Assembly (NCBI GenBank): GCA_012518745.1
Contig: JAAYRM010000108.1
Location: forward strand, 1 to 6,702
DNA: 6,702 bases
Direction of reading: 5' to 3'
DNA from: Tissierellia bacterium
GTDB lineage: Bacteria > Bacillota > Clostridia > Tissierellales > Tepidimicrobiaceae
The notes under the pieces are model-generated. The model was not told the origin of the DNA and did not search any database. It saw nothing but the letters and a program-made list of their open reading frames with translations. The position numbers and the translations under genes were made by a program. Of the stretch, positions 1-6,338 are shown piece by piece (within the stretch, counting starts at the first letter, position 1; each line of letters begins with the position of its first letter).

Positions 1-1
1 T

Positions 2-346
2 AGGGGAAGTGCTTCCTATCATGTACAATACGCCCCCCTAGCCATAGTGGTCTTAGCAAATCCCAGTATTACGGATATATGGATAGAGGATGCCTCCATA
101 ATATCCATCATCATACAATTGATATCTGAGTCTTTGGGGCTTGGATCCTGTTGGGTTCAAATACGTGAAAGGTTCAATCTGGATGAAGAGCCAATCGAAT
201 CGACAATTAAGGAAATGCTATCTATACCGAAAAACCTAAGGGTAGAATCCATTATTTCCATTGGCTACCCAGATGAGGTCAAGGATCCACACGAAGAAGA
301 GGAATTGGCCTTCGATAAGGTTCATTATGACGGGTTTTCCAAATAA
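2..346 (+). CDS. nitroreductase family protein, C-terminal part (5' end outside window)
   Basis: This is the last 114 codons of a flavin-dependent nitroreductase-like protein. The frame is open to the left edge, so the true start lies outside the window; the GTG at 47 falls inside the conserved core and is not a start. The stretch reading APLAIVVLANP, then WIEDASI, then SLGLGSCWVQIR, and an end with IGYPDE and KVHYD is typical of the C-terminal half of short FMN nitroreductases. In this family the GLGSCW region packs near the FMN. The substrate cannot be told from sequence. The gene stops at 344-346 and converges on ortB, with a shared hairpin terminator between them. It is therefore not part of the minus-strand operon, and no functional link to ornithine degradation is implied. 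The family call is secure; the exact role is unknown. Confidence 0.88.
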   Translation, partial: RGSASYHVQYAPLAIVVLANPSITDIWIEDASIISIIIQLISESLGLGSCWVQIRERFNLDEEPIESTIKEMLSIPKNLRVESIISIGYPDEVKDPHEEEELAFDKVHYDGFSK

Positions 347-363
347 AAACATCGATCTATAGA

Positions 364-403
364 TGATTAAAACCTAATATCAAATGATATTAGGTTTTAA
401 TCA
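364..403. terminator. bidirectional hairpin terminator between nitroreductase gene and ortB
   Basis: A perfect 19-bp inverted repeat has arms at 364-382 and 385-403 and only two bases between them; in RNA the innermost pairs would open into the loop. Inside the arms is the usual bidirectional layout: an A-run (369-372), a stem core ACCTAATATCA, and a T-run (395-398). It can therefore work for the plus-strand nitroreductase transcript and the minus-strand ortB transcript. It sits 18 bases after the nitroreductase stop and 22 bases after the ortB stop. The stem is AT-rich, so its strength is uncertain, but its place between convergent genes supports the call. Confidence 0.8.
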
Positions 404-424
404 ATTTAATATAGCTTCTATAAT

Positions 425-1843
425 TTAATATTCTACTTCAAATTCATCCAACACCTTCTCAACAAATTCCTTGCTTGCTTTAGCATCTTCTATTAAGAAT
501 TCCATATCCTCTTCGGTTATGCTATCCACTTTGGTGTTTTGAATGCAGTTTCTAATATATGATCTTCTGGTTCTATCTAGTTCAATTTCCTCATTATCTA
601 TATAGCTTGGGTCTTTAGGTAGTATTATGTTTTCACCGGGTATTTCATCTGCAGGATCTCCTATTAATACCTGAATACCATTTTCTTTGGCAAATGTGAG
701 TTGAGGTTGGATATGCTTTCCTGCGCCCGTATATTCGGTCTCCTGTACTATTATGAGTTTATCTTGGTCCATTCCCTGCGCTAATTTAAATGCAGCTACC
801 AAGGATGTATTACCCGCTGGCCCTCTCTCCAATCCCTCTATCTGAGCCAATACCTCGGTCATATAGAATACGGAACCTTGGTTTACAGTTACATATCTAT
901 CCATATATCTCAGAGGCCTTGCTGCCGATCTCGGCACATCGGATCTATCCGGCCAGGTAGCAAATGGTATTCCAAATCCCGTATGGCCCGTGGTAAAGGA
1001 TTTCCTATTGAACTGGGTATCGCTTGCCATATGAAGTCCATGTAGGCTTACACTCGTTCCTACTACCTCTGTATCCGTGGCCCCTGCCTTGATTAATCCC
1101 CTTGCAGTTCCCGTCAGGTTGCCACCCCCTGCATTTGTTACTACCACTACATCCGGATTTCTACCTTCCCTTTCCTTGAATTGCCTCGATATCTCATATC
1201 CCAAGGTCTCTACCCCCGCTATACCGAATGGGGTATATAAAGAGGCATTGAAGTATCCGGTCTCCTCTAATAATACTAGGAAGGTATAGAATAGTTCAGG
1301 GCCTACGCTAAGCTGCACTACTTCCGCCCCATAAGCCTCACATTTTCTAGCCTTCTCTATAATTTCGGGTTGACCTAGACCCCTAGAGTCATAGCATTCC
1401 TGCACTATTATACATTTCAAACCCCTCATGGCCGCCTGACTAGCTACCGCAGCCCCATAGTTTCCACTGGTAGCAGCGATTACACCCTTGTACCCTAACC
1501 TCTTAGCATGGTAGCATGCCGTTGCTGCCCTTCTAGCCTTAAAGCTCCCAGATGGATTGGCTGCCTCGTCTTTAATGAATATCCTCGCCCCTTTACCCTC
1601 TGGCGCATATAGCCGTGCTAATCTGGTCAGGTTTCTCAGCTCAAGTATTGGAGTATTTCCTACCCCAGTTTCACCCTGTATCCGTTCTATTTCCTGAAGA
1701 CTATAGCCGGTCTCCTCCATCATTCTTTCATAATCGAAGGCTATACTTCCGGACTCAAATTCTCCGTAGTCTATTCCCACCGCATTTTTCATTATCTGGC
1801 TATTCCTCGCCATTACCGCCTCAAAACTCATATCCTTGCCCAT
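425..1843 (-). CDS. ortB: 2-amino-4-oxopentanoate thiolase, beta (PLP) subunit OrtB
   Basis: This is the large subunit of 2-amino-4-ketopentanoate thiolase. With OrtA it cleaves 2-amino-4-oxopentanoate with CoA to acetyl-CoA and alanine, the last step of oxidative ornithine degradation in the cytoplasm. The 472-residue protein is a fold-type II PLP enzyme related to threonine synthase. NPSGSFKARR holds the likely Schiff-base lysine (Lys102). TSGNYGAAVA (125-134) is the substrate/cofactor loop, and GGGN (239-242) is the phosphate-binding glycine loop. The length matches known OrtB proteins. The ATG at 1843 follows the ortA stop by three bases, which suggests translational coupling; the upstream site (GGTGA about eight bases away) is weak. 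A second ATG at residue 6 is possible, but its AAGGA lies too close. Identity rests on recognised sequence features and on the ord-ortA-ortB order. Confidence 0.93.
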   Translation of the reverse strand: MGKDMSFEAVMARNSQIMKNAVGIDYGEFESGSIAFDYERMMEETGYSLQEIERIQGETGVGNTPILELRNLTRLARLYAPEGKGARIFIKDEAANPSGSFKARRAATACYHAKRLGYKGVIAATSGNYGAAVASQAAMRGLKCIIVQECYDSRGLGQPEIIEKARKCEAYGAEVVQLSVGPELFYTFLVLLEETGYFNASLYTPFGIAGVETLGYEISRQFKEREGRNPDVVVVTNAGGGNLTGTARGLIKAGATDTEVVGTSVSLHGLHMASDTQFNRKSFTTGHTGFGIPFATWPDRSDVPRSAARPLRYMDRYVTVNQGSVFYMTEVLAQIEGLERGPAGNTSLVAAFKLAQGMDQDKLIIVQETEYTGAGKHIQPQLTFAKENGIQVLIGDPADEIPGENIILPKDPSYIDNEEIELDRTRRSYIRNCIQNTKVDSITEEDMEFLIEDAKASKEFVEKVLDEFEVEY

Positions 1844-1846
1844 ATT

Positions 1847-2155
1847 TTATTCACCATCCCCCTCTTCGAGCAGGTCACGTACCTGCTTGCCTATATAGAG
1901 TAACTCCGGAACACATTTTCCAAAATCATGTTCATAATGCGGATTTACCTCTATAAGGGTTCCTTCTACCTTTCTTCCTATATAGGTTTCTATCTCTACT
2001 TCATCCCCTATATTTGCACCCAGATTTAATAGAAACCCCTTGTCCCATAGTTCTAATGGGACCTTCTGGGTATCTTCGGGTATATTAGGGGCCCTTTGGC
2101 CTGCCTCGAGTACTATATTATGAATTCTTACCCAATCACCTTTTTTGGCTTCCAT
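1847..2155 (-). CDS. ortA: 2-amino-4-oxopentanoate thiolase, alpha subunit OrtA
   Basis: This is the small (102-residue) partner of OrtB; the two together form the thiolase that releases alanine and acetyl-CoA from 2-amino-4-oxopentanoate. The protein has no signal peptide or membrane segment. It begins with KKGDWVRIHNIVLEAGQRAP and has a central GDEVEIETYIGRKVEGTL segment, probably a small beta-rich fold, which fits OrtA proteins of about 100 residues. It carries no catalytic motif I can name; the PLP site is in OrtB. The start ATG is preceded by AAGGAAGGG at five bases' spacing, and the gene lies 19 bases after ord and 3 bases before ortB, so the three are clearly co-translated. The call draws much of its strength from this order. 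Confidence 0.9.
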   Translation of the reverse strand: MEAKKGDWVRIHNIVLEAGQRAPNIPEDTQKVPLELWDKGFLLNLGANIGDEVEIETYIGRKVEGTLIEVNPHYEHDFGKCVPELLYIGKQVRDLLEEGDGE

Positions 2156-2174
2156 ATATATCCCTTCCTTTCCT

Positions 2175-3224
2175 CTACCTATCTATTAATTCCCTCATAT
2201 CACCCATTATAGCCCTTGGGACCGGAAGATCTATCATGGTTTTCAGCCCCGGGGTGGCATTTATAACCTGGGGTATCATATTGACACACATTGCGATGGT
2301 TCCAATTCCACCCGGCACTTCTGGGTTTATTGCCATATCTATATTCGGGGTTCCCTTTATGCTTATGAAATCCCCCGTATCTACGCCTTCCAACTGGGGT
2401 TCTACCTGCTGTGGATGGAGCATCTCTATCTTCAATTCCCCATCTACCTTCCCATAGCCCTTCATATTGCAACCGGCCACATCGCCTGCTTGCACTTCCG
2501 CATGAGGGGATTTTCTATATACGCTCGATACTATGGGTTCCCTGCTGAGCTCGACCTCTTCACTGAGTTTCCAACCCAGGGCATTGGCAATCATTCCAAT
2601 GGATTCTGGGAATCCAACATGCCCATCCAGTTCATCCTTCTCTACCCTCTCATTGAATTCATCCACCCCAATTCCCACACCCTGTCCATGCATTACGGCT
2701 GGTCCAAATGGGGATAGGTTGTTTATCCTTTCCGCCTTTATGCTATCTACGTCTATGCATGCACCCGTAAGGGTTATGACCAATAAATCCATTATCAGTC
2801 CAGGGTTTATTCCCGTCCCCAATACGGAAACATTGTTCTCCTTGGCCAATCTATCCATTTCCTTTGATAGCTCCGGTTCCTGTGCATATGGATAGGCCAT
2901 TTCCTCTGCGGTAGATATTACATTTATCTTCTTCTCTAGGCAGTATTTGATCTTATCGAAGGAATCTGCAACGAATGAGTTGGTGGATATCAGCACTATA
3001 TCGGCTGCCCCCTCCTGTATTACCTCATCGTATTCCCCTATTATGATATCGGGTCTATCTCCCCTTTCTACATCTAGATATTCATACATGCTCTTTCCAA
3101 GCCTGTAGGTCCTGCCTACAACTCCCACTATCTCTACTCCCTTTTTATCGAGCAACATCTCTGCCATTCCCTTTCCCATAGCACCGATGCCCCAGAGTAT
3201 TACCCTTACCTTTTCACCTTTCAT
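2175..3224 (-). CDS. ord: 2,4-diaminopentanoate dehydrogenase
   Basis: The enzyme carries out NAD(P)+-dependent oxidative deamination of 2,4-diaminopentanoate to 2-amino-4-oxopentanoate and ammonia, feeding OrtAB. The protein has 349 residues. An N-terminal Rossmann motif GIGAMG (12-17) follows the strand VRVILW, and VEIVGVVGR forms the next strand. GTGINPG (about 136-142) is the conserved turn seen in dihydrodipicolinate-reductase-like dehydrogenases. The start is set at the ATG at 3224 because a near-perfect TAGGAGGT lies seven bases upstream. The frame could extend to a TTG at 3275 or an ATG at 3230, but those would put the Shine-Dalgarno inside or against the coding region. It is followed closely by ortA and ortB. 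The upstream leader (3225-3387) holds a nested hairpin that may control expression. Confidence 0.92.
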   Translation of the reverse strand: MKGEKVRVILWGIGAMGKGMAEMLLDKKGVEIVGVVGRTYRLGKSMYEYLDVERGDRPDIIIGEYDEVIQEGAADIVLISTNSFVADSFDKIKYCLEKKINVISTAEEMAYPYAQEPELSKEMDRLAKENNVSVLGTGINPGLIMDLLVITLTGACIDVDSIKAERINNLSPFGPAVMHGQGVGIGVDEFNERVEKDELDGHVGFPESIGMIANALGWKLSEEVELSREPIVSSVYRKSPHAEVQAGDVAGCNMKGYGKVDGELKIEMLHPQQVEPQLEGVDTGDFISIKGTPNIDMAINPEVPGGIGTIAMCVNMIPQVINATPGLKTMIDLPVPRAIMGDMRELIDR

Positions 3225-3229
3225 ATCCA

Positions 3230-3238
3230 TACCTCCTA
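3230..3238 (-). promoter_or_regulatory. strong ribosome binding site that sets the ord start
   Basis: Read on the minus strand the bases are TAGGAGGTA, with the GGAGG core seven to eight bases before the ATG at 3224. This is the strongest Shine-Dalgarno in the ord-ortAB group and favours MKGEK over the longer frames. Seven of its bases (GGAGGTA, 3236 to 3230) are complementary to the upstream arm at 3357-3363, which raises the possibility that access to it is controlled. Confidence 0.85.
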
Positions 3239-3308
3239 AGACTATTATCTCCATTATGTATTTAGATATATGCAATTCTAATCCTCATATGCATTGCTTA
3301 ACTTGGTT

Positions 3309-3364
3309 CTACCTCCCCAATCCAATTGCAATGGCTCCGCGCATTGCCTCGAAGGGGGAGGTAG
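3309..3364 (-). promoter_or_regulatory. nested hairpin in the ord leader, possible SD-sequestering switch or processing/termination structure
   Basis: In the 163-base gap between the symporter stop and ord, perfect 10-bp arms at 3309-3318 and 3355-3364 enclose a second hairpin (arms GCAATG/CATTGC at 3328-3333 and 3342-3347, 8-base loop). On the minus-strand RNA the first arm is CUACCUCCCC and the partner is GGGGAGGUAG. No U-run follows the stem, so a simple intrinsic terminator for the symporter is unlikely. The first arm can also pair over seven bases (UACCUCC with GGAGGUA) with the real ord ribosome binding site about 120 bases downstream. The inverted repeats are seen directly; the regulatory role is inference. 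It matches no riboswitch class I recognise. Confidence 0.5.
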
Positions 3365-3387
3365 GTTAAAATAATAGTTTATGTCCT

Positions 3388-4743
3388 TTAGATCTTTTCC
3401 TTTTCCTTATCAAAGAATTCCTTGGTCAATTTAACTACCATTCCGCTCAACATGATTACAGCTATCAGGTTAGGTATGGCCATCAAGCCATTAGCTGCAT
3501 CTGCTAGATCCCATACGAATTCGAGCCCTCCCATTGAGCCTATGACTATAAATATTACCCAAAGCACACGCATGGGAACTATGACCTTGCTACCAAATAG
3601 ATAGTCTCCCGCTCTTTCACAATAGTAGTTTGCGGATATCAAACAGGAATAGCCAAAGAGAATGGCCGATATCAATACGATATAGCTACCTATATTCCCT
3701 GGCAATGTATTACCGAAGGCCCTCATGGTCAAGGCTGCCCCGGATACCCCTGTAACCCACTCACCGGATATTACTATGGCAAGTCCCGTTATACTTCCAA
3801 TTATCAGGGTATCTACAAAGACTTCTATTGCACCCCAAATTCCCTGTTCAGTTGGATGGTTTACCTTAGCACTGCAGTGAATGATGGGCGAGCTGCCTAT
3901 TCCAGCCTCATTGGAGAATAGTCCCCTAGCGGTTCCTATGGTTATCATCCTCGCCATCGTGGCCCCAGCAAATCCTCCTGTTGCCGATGCGGGATTAAAT
4001 GCGGTACTGAAGATATCGTAGAACGCTCCCGGTACCTTATCTATATTTAATATTATGATAGCAAGCCCAGCTACTATATATAGTCCACTCATGATAGGAG
4101 TTAGGAACTGACATACCTCCCCTATCCTTTTGATTCCTCCCAGGATTACCAAGCCGGATAGAATCGCAAATACTATTCCCGTAATAACCGGTTGAACACC
4201 CCATTGCTCCTGTACGGACATGGCGATAGTATGAGTATCTACAATAGCACCTACTATAAAATAAGCTATAATTACCATGATGCTAAAAAATACCGCCATC
4301 CACTTTTGTCCTATTCCCTTTTCTATATAGTACATGGCGCCACCCGAGAAGCTTCCATCTCCCCTTCTCTCCCTAAAATGGATGCCCAATGTAACCTCGG
4401 CAAATTTAGTTGCCATTCCGAAGAATGCCGATACCCACATCCAGAATAATGCACCTGGTCCTCCTATACTTACCGCAGTAGCAACCCCGGCTATATTTCC
4501 GGTTCCAACTACAGCAGCTATGGAGGTCAATCCTGCTTGGGCTGAAGTTATATCCCCTTCCCCTTCATCATCCTTAACGAAGGCCTTCTTGATGGTGTTT
4601 CTATATATATAGGGGAATTTAAATACCTGAATAAATCCTAATCTTATGCTTAGAAATACCCCCGTTCCCACCAATAAAGCGATCATATATGGACCCCAAA
4701 CCAAATCATTGATCCAATCGACTACCTGATAAAATAAATCCAT
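3388..4743 (-). CDS. AGCS family sodium:alanine/glycine symporter
   Basis: This is a 451-residue integral membrane carrier of the alanine/glycine:cation symporter family, which couples alanine or glycine movement to Na+ (or H+). The N-terminus INDLVWGPYMIALLVGTGVFLSIRLGFIQ is the usual first membrane segment. TSIAAVVGTGNIAG (about 73-86) and GTARGLFSNEAGIGSSP (about 270-286) are family signatures, and about ten hydrophobic segments can be counted. The start is placed at the ATG at 4743, where the protein begins MDLFYQVV and GGGAGGAG lies 10 bases upstream. An in-frame ATG at 4785 would add 14 polar residues, has no good site, and sits in a leader hairpin. The gene lies behind a sigma-54 promoter and before ord-ortAB, whose product is alanine. 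Alanine or glycine is therefore the likely substrate, though direction and stereochemistry cannot be read from sequence. Confidence 0.92.
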   Translation of the reverse strand: MDLFYQVVDWINDLVWGPYMIALLVGTGVFLSIRLGFIQVFKFPYIYRNTIKKAFVKDDEGEGDITSAQAGLTSIAAVVGTGNIAGVATAVSIGGPGALFWMWVSAFFGMATKFAEVTLGIHFRERRGDGSFSGGAMYYIEKGIGQKWMAVFFSIMVIIAYFIVGAIVDTHTIAMSVQEQWGVQPVITGIVFAILSGLVILGGIKRIGEVCQFLTPIMSGLYIVAGLAIIILNIDKVPGAFYDIFSTAFNPASATGGFAGATMARMITIGTARGLFSNEAGIGSSPIIHCSAKVNHPTEQGIWGAIEVFVDTLIIGSITGLAIVISGEWVTGVSGAALTMRAFGNTLPGNIGSYIVLISAILFGYSCLISANYYCERAGDYLFGSKVIVPMRVLWVIFIVIGSMGGLEFVWDLADAANGLMAIPNLIAVIMLSGMVVKLTKEFFDKEKEKI

Positions 4744-4753
4744 GATTATAACG

Positions 4754-4761
4754 CTCCTCCC
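4754..4761 (-). promoter_or_regulatory. ribosome binding site that sets the symporter start
   Basis: On the minus strand the bases are GGGAGGAG, ending 10 bases before the ATG at 4743. The spacing is slightly long but the match is strong. No comparable site precedes the in-frame ATG at 4785. Confidence 0.75.
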
Positions 4762-4770
4762 GTGTTTTTT

Positions 4771-4794
4771 TACAGGTGTATTCATATACCTGTA
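4771..4794 (-). promoter_or_regulatory. hairpin in the 5' leader of the symporter mRNA
   Basis: Arms at 4771-4780 and 4785-4794 pair over 10 bp with a single G/T mismatch and a four-base loop (TTCA on the plus strand). From the predicted sigma-54 promoter, transcription would begin near 4798, so this hairpin would lie almost at the mRNA 5' end, just ahead of an A-run and the ribosome binding site. It could stabilise the message or be an operator in DNA. The repeat is seen directly; the role is not known. Confidence 0.45.
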
Positions 4795-4808
4795 CGCCCA
4801 TATATAAT

Positions 4809-4824
4809 TGCAAGAACAATGCCA
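4809..4824 (-). promoter_or_regulatory. sigma-54 (RpoN) -24/-12 promoter of the symporter gene
   Basis: Read on the minus strand the bases are TGGCATTGTTCTTGCA. This matches the consensus TGGCAC-N5-TTGCA with the invariant GG and GC doublets separated by exactly ten bases. The start point would fall near 4798, leaving a leader of about 55 bases before the symporter ATG. The gene directly upstream encodes a sigma-54 activator, and a repeat cluster lies at enhancer distance. Both agree with this being a working promoter, probably for the symporter and perhaps through to ortB. Confidence 0.85.
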
Positions 4825-4880
4825 GCCCCCATATCCTTATGGAAAACCCAGGAGACATGTGATATAACGGGAATGCACGA

Positions 4881-4926
4881 TCCATCAGTCGGATTATGAT
4901 GGATATTCCATCGTAGATATTCCATC
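4881..4926. promoter_or_regulatory. putative enhancer (upstream activator) site for the adjacent sigma-54 regulator
   Basis: Four copies of TCCATC or its complement GATGGA occur in 46 bases: 4881-4886 (TCCATC), 4898-4903 (GATGGA), 4907-4912 (TCCATC) and 4921-4926 (TCCATC). Two form a tight palindrome, GATGGA-TAT-TCCATC (4898-4912). ATCCATCA/TGATGGAT also forms an 8-bp inverted repeat at 4880-4887 and 4897-4904. A 14-base unit, GATATTCCATCGTA, is tandemly duplicated at 4902-4915 and 4916-4929. The cluster lies about 70-115 bases upstream of the -12 element, the usual range for NtrC-type activators. Binding by the adjacent regulator is inferred. Confidence 0.65.
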
Positions 4927-4933
4927 GTAGAGG

Positions 4934-4969
4934 TATGAAATTAATTTCAAACTTGAAATTAATTTCATA
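4934..4969. repeat. 36-base double palindrome after the regulator gene
   Basis: The 14-base perfect palindrome TGAAATTAATTTCA occurs twice, at 4936-4949 and 4954-4967. The whole also forms one larger inverted repeat with 17-bp arms (4934-4950 and 4953-4969) and two bases between. It begins 11 bases past the regulator stop. As RNA it would make a long AU stem, but no U-run follows on the minus strand and there is no GC-rich base. It could be a weak terminator for the regulator gene or a tandem operator for a dimeric DNA-binding protein. The repeat itself is certain; its role is not. Confidence 0.7.
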
Positions 4970-4979
4970 TTCTTAATCC

Positions 4980-6338
4980 CTATTCCTGTCTTAAATCATA
5001 TTCTGAAATCTTATTATAGAGTTGTCTAGGCGTTATCTGTAGATACTCTGAAGCCCTCGTAATATTGCCATCGCATTCATCCAATACCATTCCAATATAC
5101 TTGGCCTCGAAATGCCCCCTAGCATCTTTTAGCGATGCCATCTTAGAACCAAGGGCATTTGTAATACCCGGCCCTTTATCATCCACCGGTAGATCCCTAA
5201 CTCGAATGATACCACCCTCGGACAATACCACCAGCCTTTCTATGATGTTTTTCAGTTCCCGTATGTTCCCAGGATAATCATAGCTCAACAGAAATTCCTT
5301 CACCCCATCCTCTATCCTGACTATCCTCTTCTTCAATTCAAACTCTATCTTGCCGAAGAAAAAATCTATTAGATGGGCTAGATCCTCTCTCCTATCCCTT
5401 AACGGGGGAATTTCTACCGTTATTGCATTTATCCTATAATAGAGATCCTCCCTAAAATCACCCTTTTCCAACGCCTGGGATATATCCCTATTGGTTGCGG
5501 AAATGAACCGCAGATCTACGGGTATGCTTCTATTGCTTCCTATCCTCTCTATTGATTTAGTCTCTATAGCCCTCAATAACTTTATCTGGGTACTCAAGGC
5601 CATATCCCCTATCTCATCTAGGAAGAGGGTTCCACCATCAGCCTCTTCAAATCTACCTATCCTCCTCTCAATAGCACCCGTGAATGCCCCCTTTTCATGC
5701 CCGAAGAGCTCCGACTCCAATAGCCCCTCGGTGAAGGCATGACAGTTTACAGCAACGAAATGGCCCCTACTCCTAGGACTAATTTCGTGGATATACCTAG
5801 CCAGGATCTCCTTACCGGTGCCGGATTCTCCTAGAATCAATATGCTCAAATCGCTATCGGCTGCCTTATATGCTATGTCTAGGATCTGTTTGAAAGCCTT
5901 ATTCTTGCTACCAGTTACAAATTCTTCCCCCCTCATCTGATTTCTGAGTACAAGATTATCCTGTTCGAGTCTCTTTATTCTAGTGATCTTCTCTATATCC
6001 ATCAGCAATGCCTCTGGATTATGGCTCTTTATAAAATAGCTAAAGGCACCCTTCTTCATCGCCTGCACGGCACTTTCAACAGTGCCGTAACCAGTTACCA
6101 AGATAACCTCTATGCCCTTATCTATGCGCTTTATCTCATTTAGTAATTCCAACCCGTTCATATTCTTCATCTTGAGGTCGGTTAATACCAGATCATAATT
6201 CCTATCCGCAATATCATCTAACGCCTCTTCAGCTGAAGCGCATGTATATACGGTATAGCCTTCATTTTCCAACATTATTTGAAATACTTCCCTCTGCTCA
6301 TATTCATCATCTACCACCAATATCTTAAAGTCCTTCAT
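4980..6338 (-). CDS. sigma-54-dependent response regulator (NtrC type: receiver, AAA+, Fis HTH)
   Basis: This 452-residue transcription activator opens sigma-54 promoters by ATP hydrolysis. The receiver domain (about 1-120) has the acidic pair Asp10/Asp11, phospho-acceptor Asp54 in LVLTDLKM, Thr82, and Lys104; the usual KP is KS here. The AAA+ domain (about 140-375) has Walker A GESGTGKE (170-177), GAFTGA (217-222, the sigma-54 contact loop), Walker B LFLDE (238-242) and an arginine-finger region FREDLYYRI. The C-terminus (about 415-448, ITRASEYLQITPRQLYNKI) is a Fis-type helix-turn-helix. The start is the ATG at 6338, preceded by AGAGGGGTGAT. A GTG at 6347 would lie on that site. It overlaps the kinase gene by 14 bases, so the two form a two-component pair. 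All key residues are present. Its likely target is the promoter just downstream. Confidence 0.95.
   Translation of the reverse strand: MKDFKILVVDDEYEQREVFQIMLENEGYTVYTCASAEEALDDIADRNYDLVLTDLKMKNMNGLELLNEIKRIDKGIEVILVTGYGTVESAVQAMKKGAFSYFIKSHNPEALLMDIEKITRIKRLEQDNLVLRNQMRGEEFVTGSKNKAFKQILDIAYKAADSDLSILILGESGTGKEILARYIHEISPRSRGHFVAVNCHAFTEGLLESELFGHEKGAFTGAIERRIGRFEEADGGTLFLDEIGDMALSTQIKLLRAIETKSIERIGSNRSIPVDLRFISATNRDISQALEKGDFREDLYYRINAITVEIPPLRDRREDLAHLIDFFFGKIEFELKKRIVRIEDGVKEFLLSYDYPGNIRELKNIIERLVVLSEGGIIRVRDLPVDDKGPGITNALGSKMASLKDARGHFEAKYIGMVLDECDGNITRASEYLQITPRQLYNKISEYDLRQE

Noticed and set aside
47..346. A stand-alone 99-residue gene starting at the GTG at 47
   Set aside because: The same frame is open to the window edge and the upstream codons (APLAI) continue the nitroreductase core, so this is the tail of a longer gene.
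351..364. Short palindromes ATCGAT and ATCTATAGAT next to the terminator
   Set aside because: They are short and AT-rich, expected by chance, and have no positional logic beyond lying beside the terminator.
1077..2895. Open plus-strand frames of 70-120 codons across ord, ortA and ortB
   Set aside because: They are antisense to well-identified enzymes, lack ribosome binding sites, and read as low-complexity Pro/Ser/Ile-rich shadow translations.
3225..3275. Extended Ord N-terminus from the TTG at 3275 or the ATG at 3230
   Set aside because: The strong Shine-Dalgarno would lie inside or against the coding region; the ATG at 3224 has ideal spacing and leads straight into the Rossmann strand.
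3262..3294. A 10-residue leader peptide (MHMRIRIAYI) in the ord leader
   Set aside because: The nearest Shine-Dalgarno-like sequence is about 17 bases away, and there is no run of a regulatory amino acid such as alanine or ornithine-related codons. Not supportable.
3281..3302. A separate sigma-54 or sigma-A promoter just upstream of ord
   Set aside because: The TTGCA at about 3272-3276 (minus) lacks a GG at the right distance, and no -35/-10 pair with correct spacing was found. Ord may be read from the symporter promoter.
4744..4785. Extended N-terminus of the symporter from the ATG at 4785
   Set aside because: It has no convincing ribosome binding site and lies in a hairpin loop. The added residues are polar and unlike the family, which starts right before the first membrane segment, and a strong site precedes the ATG at 4743.
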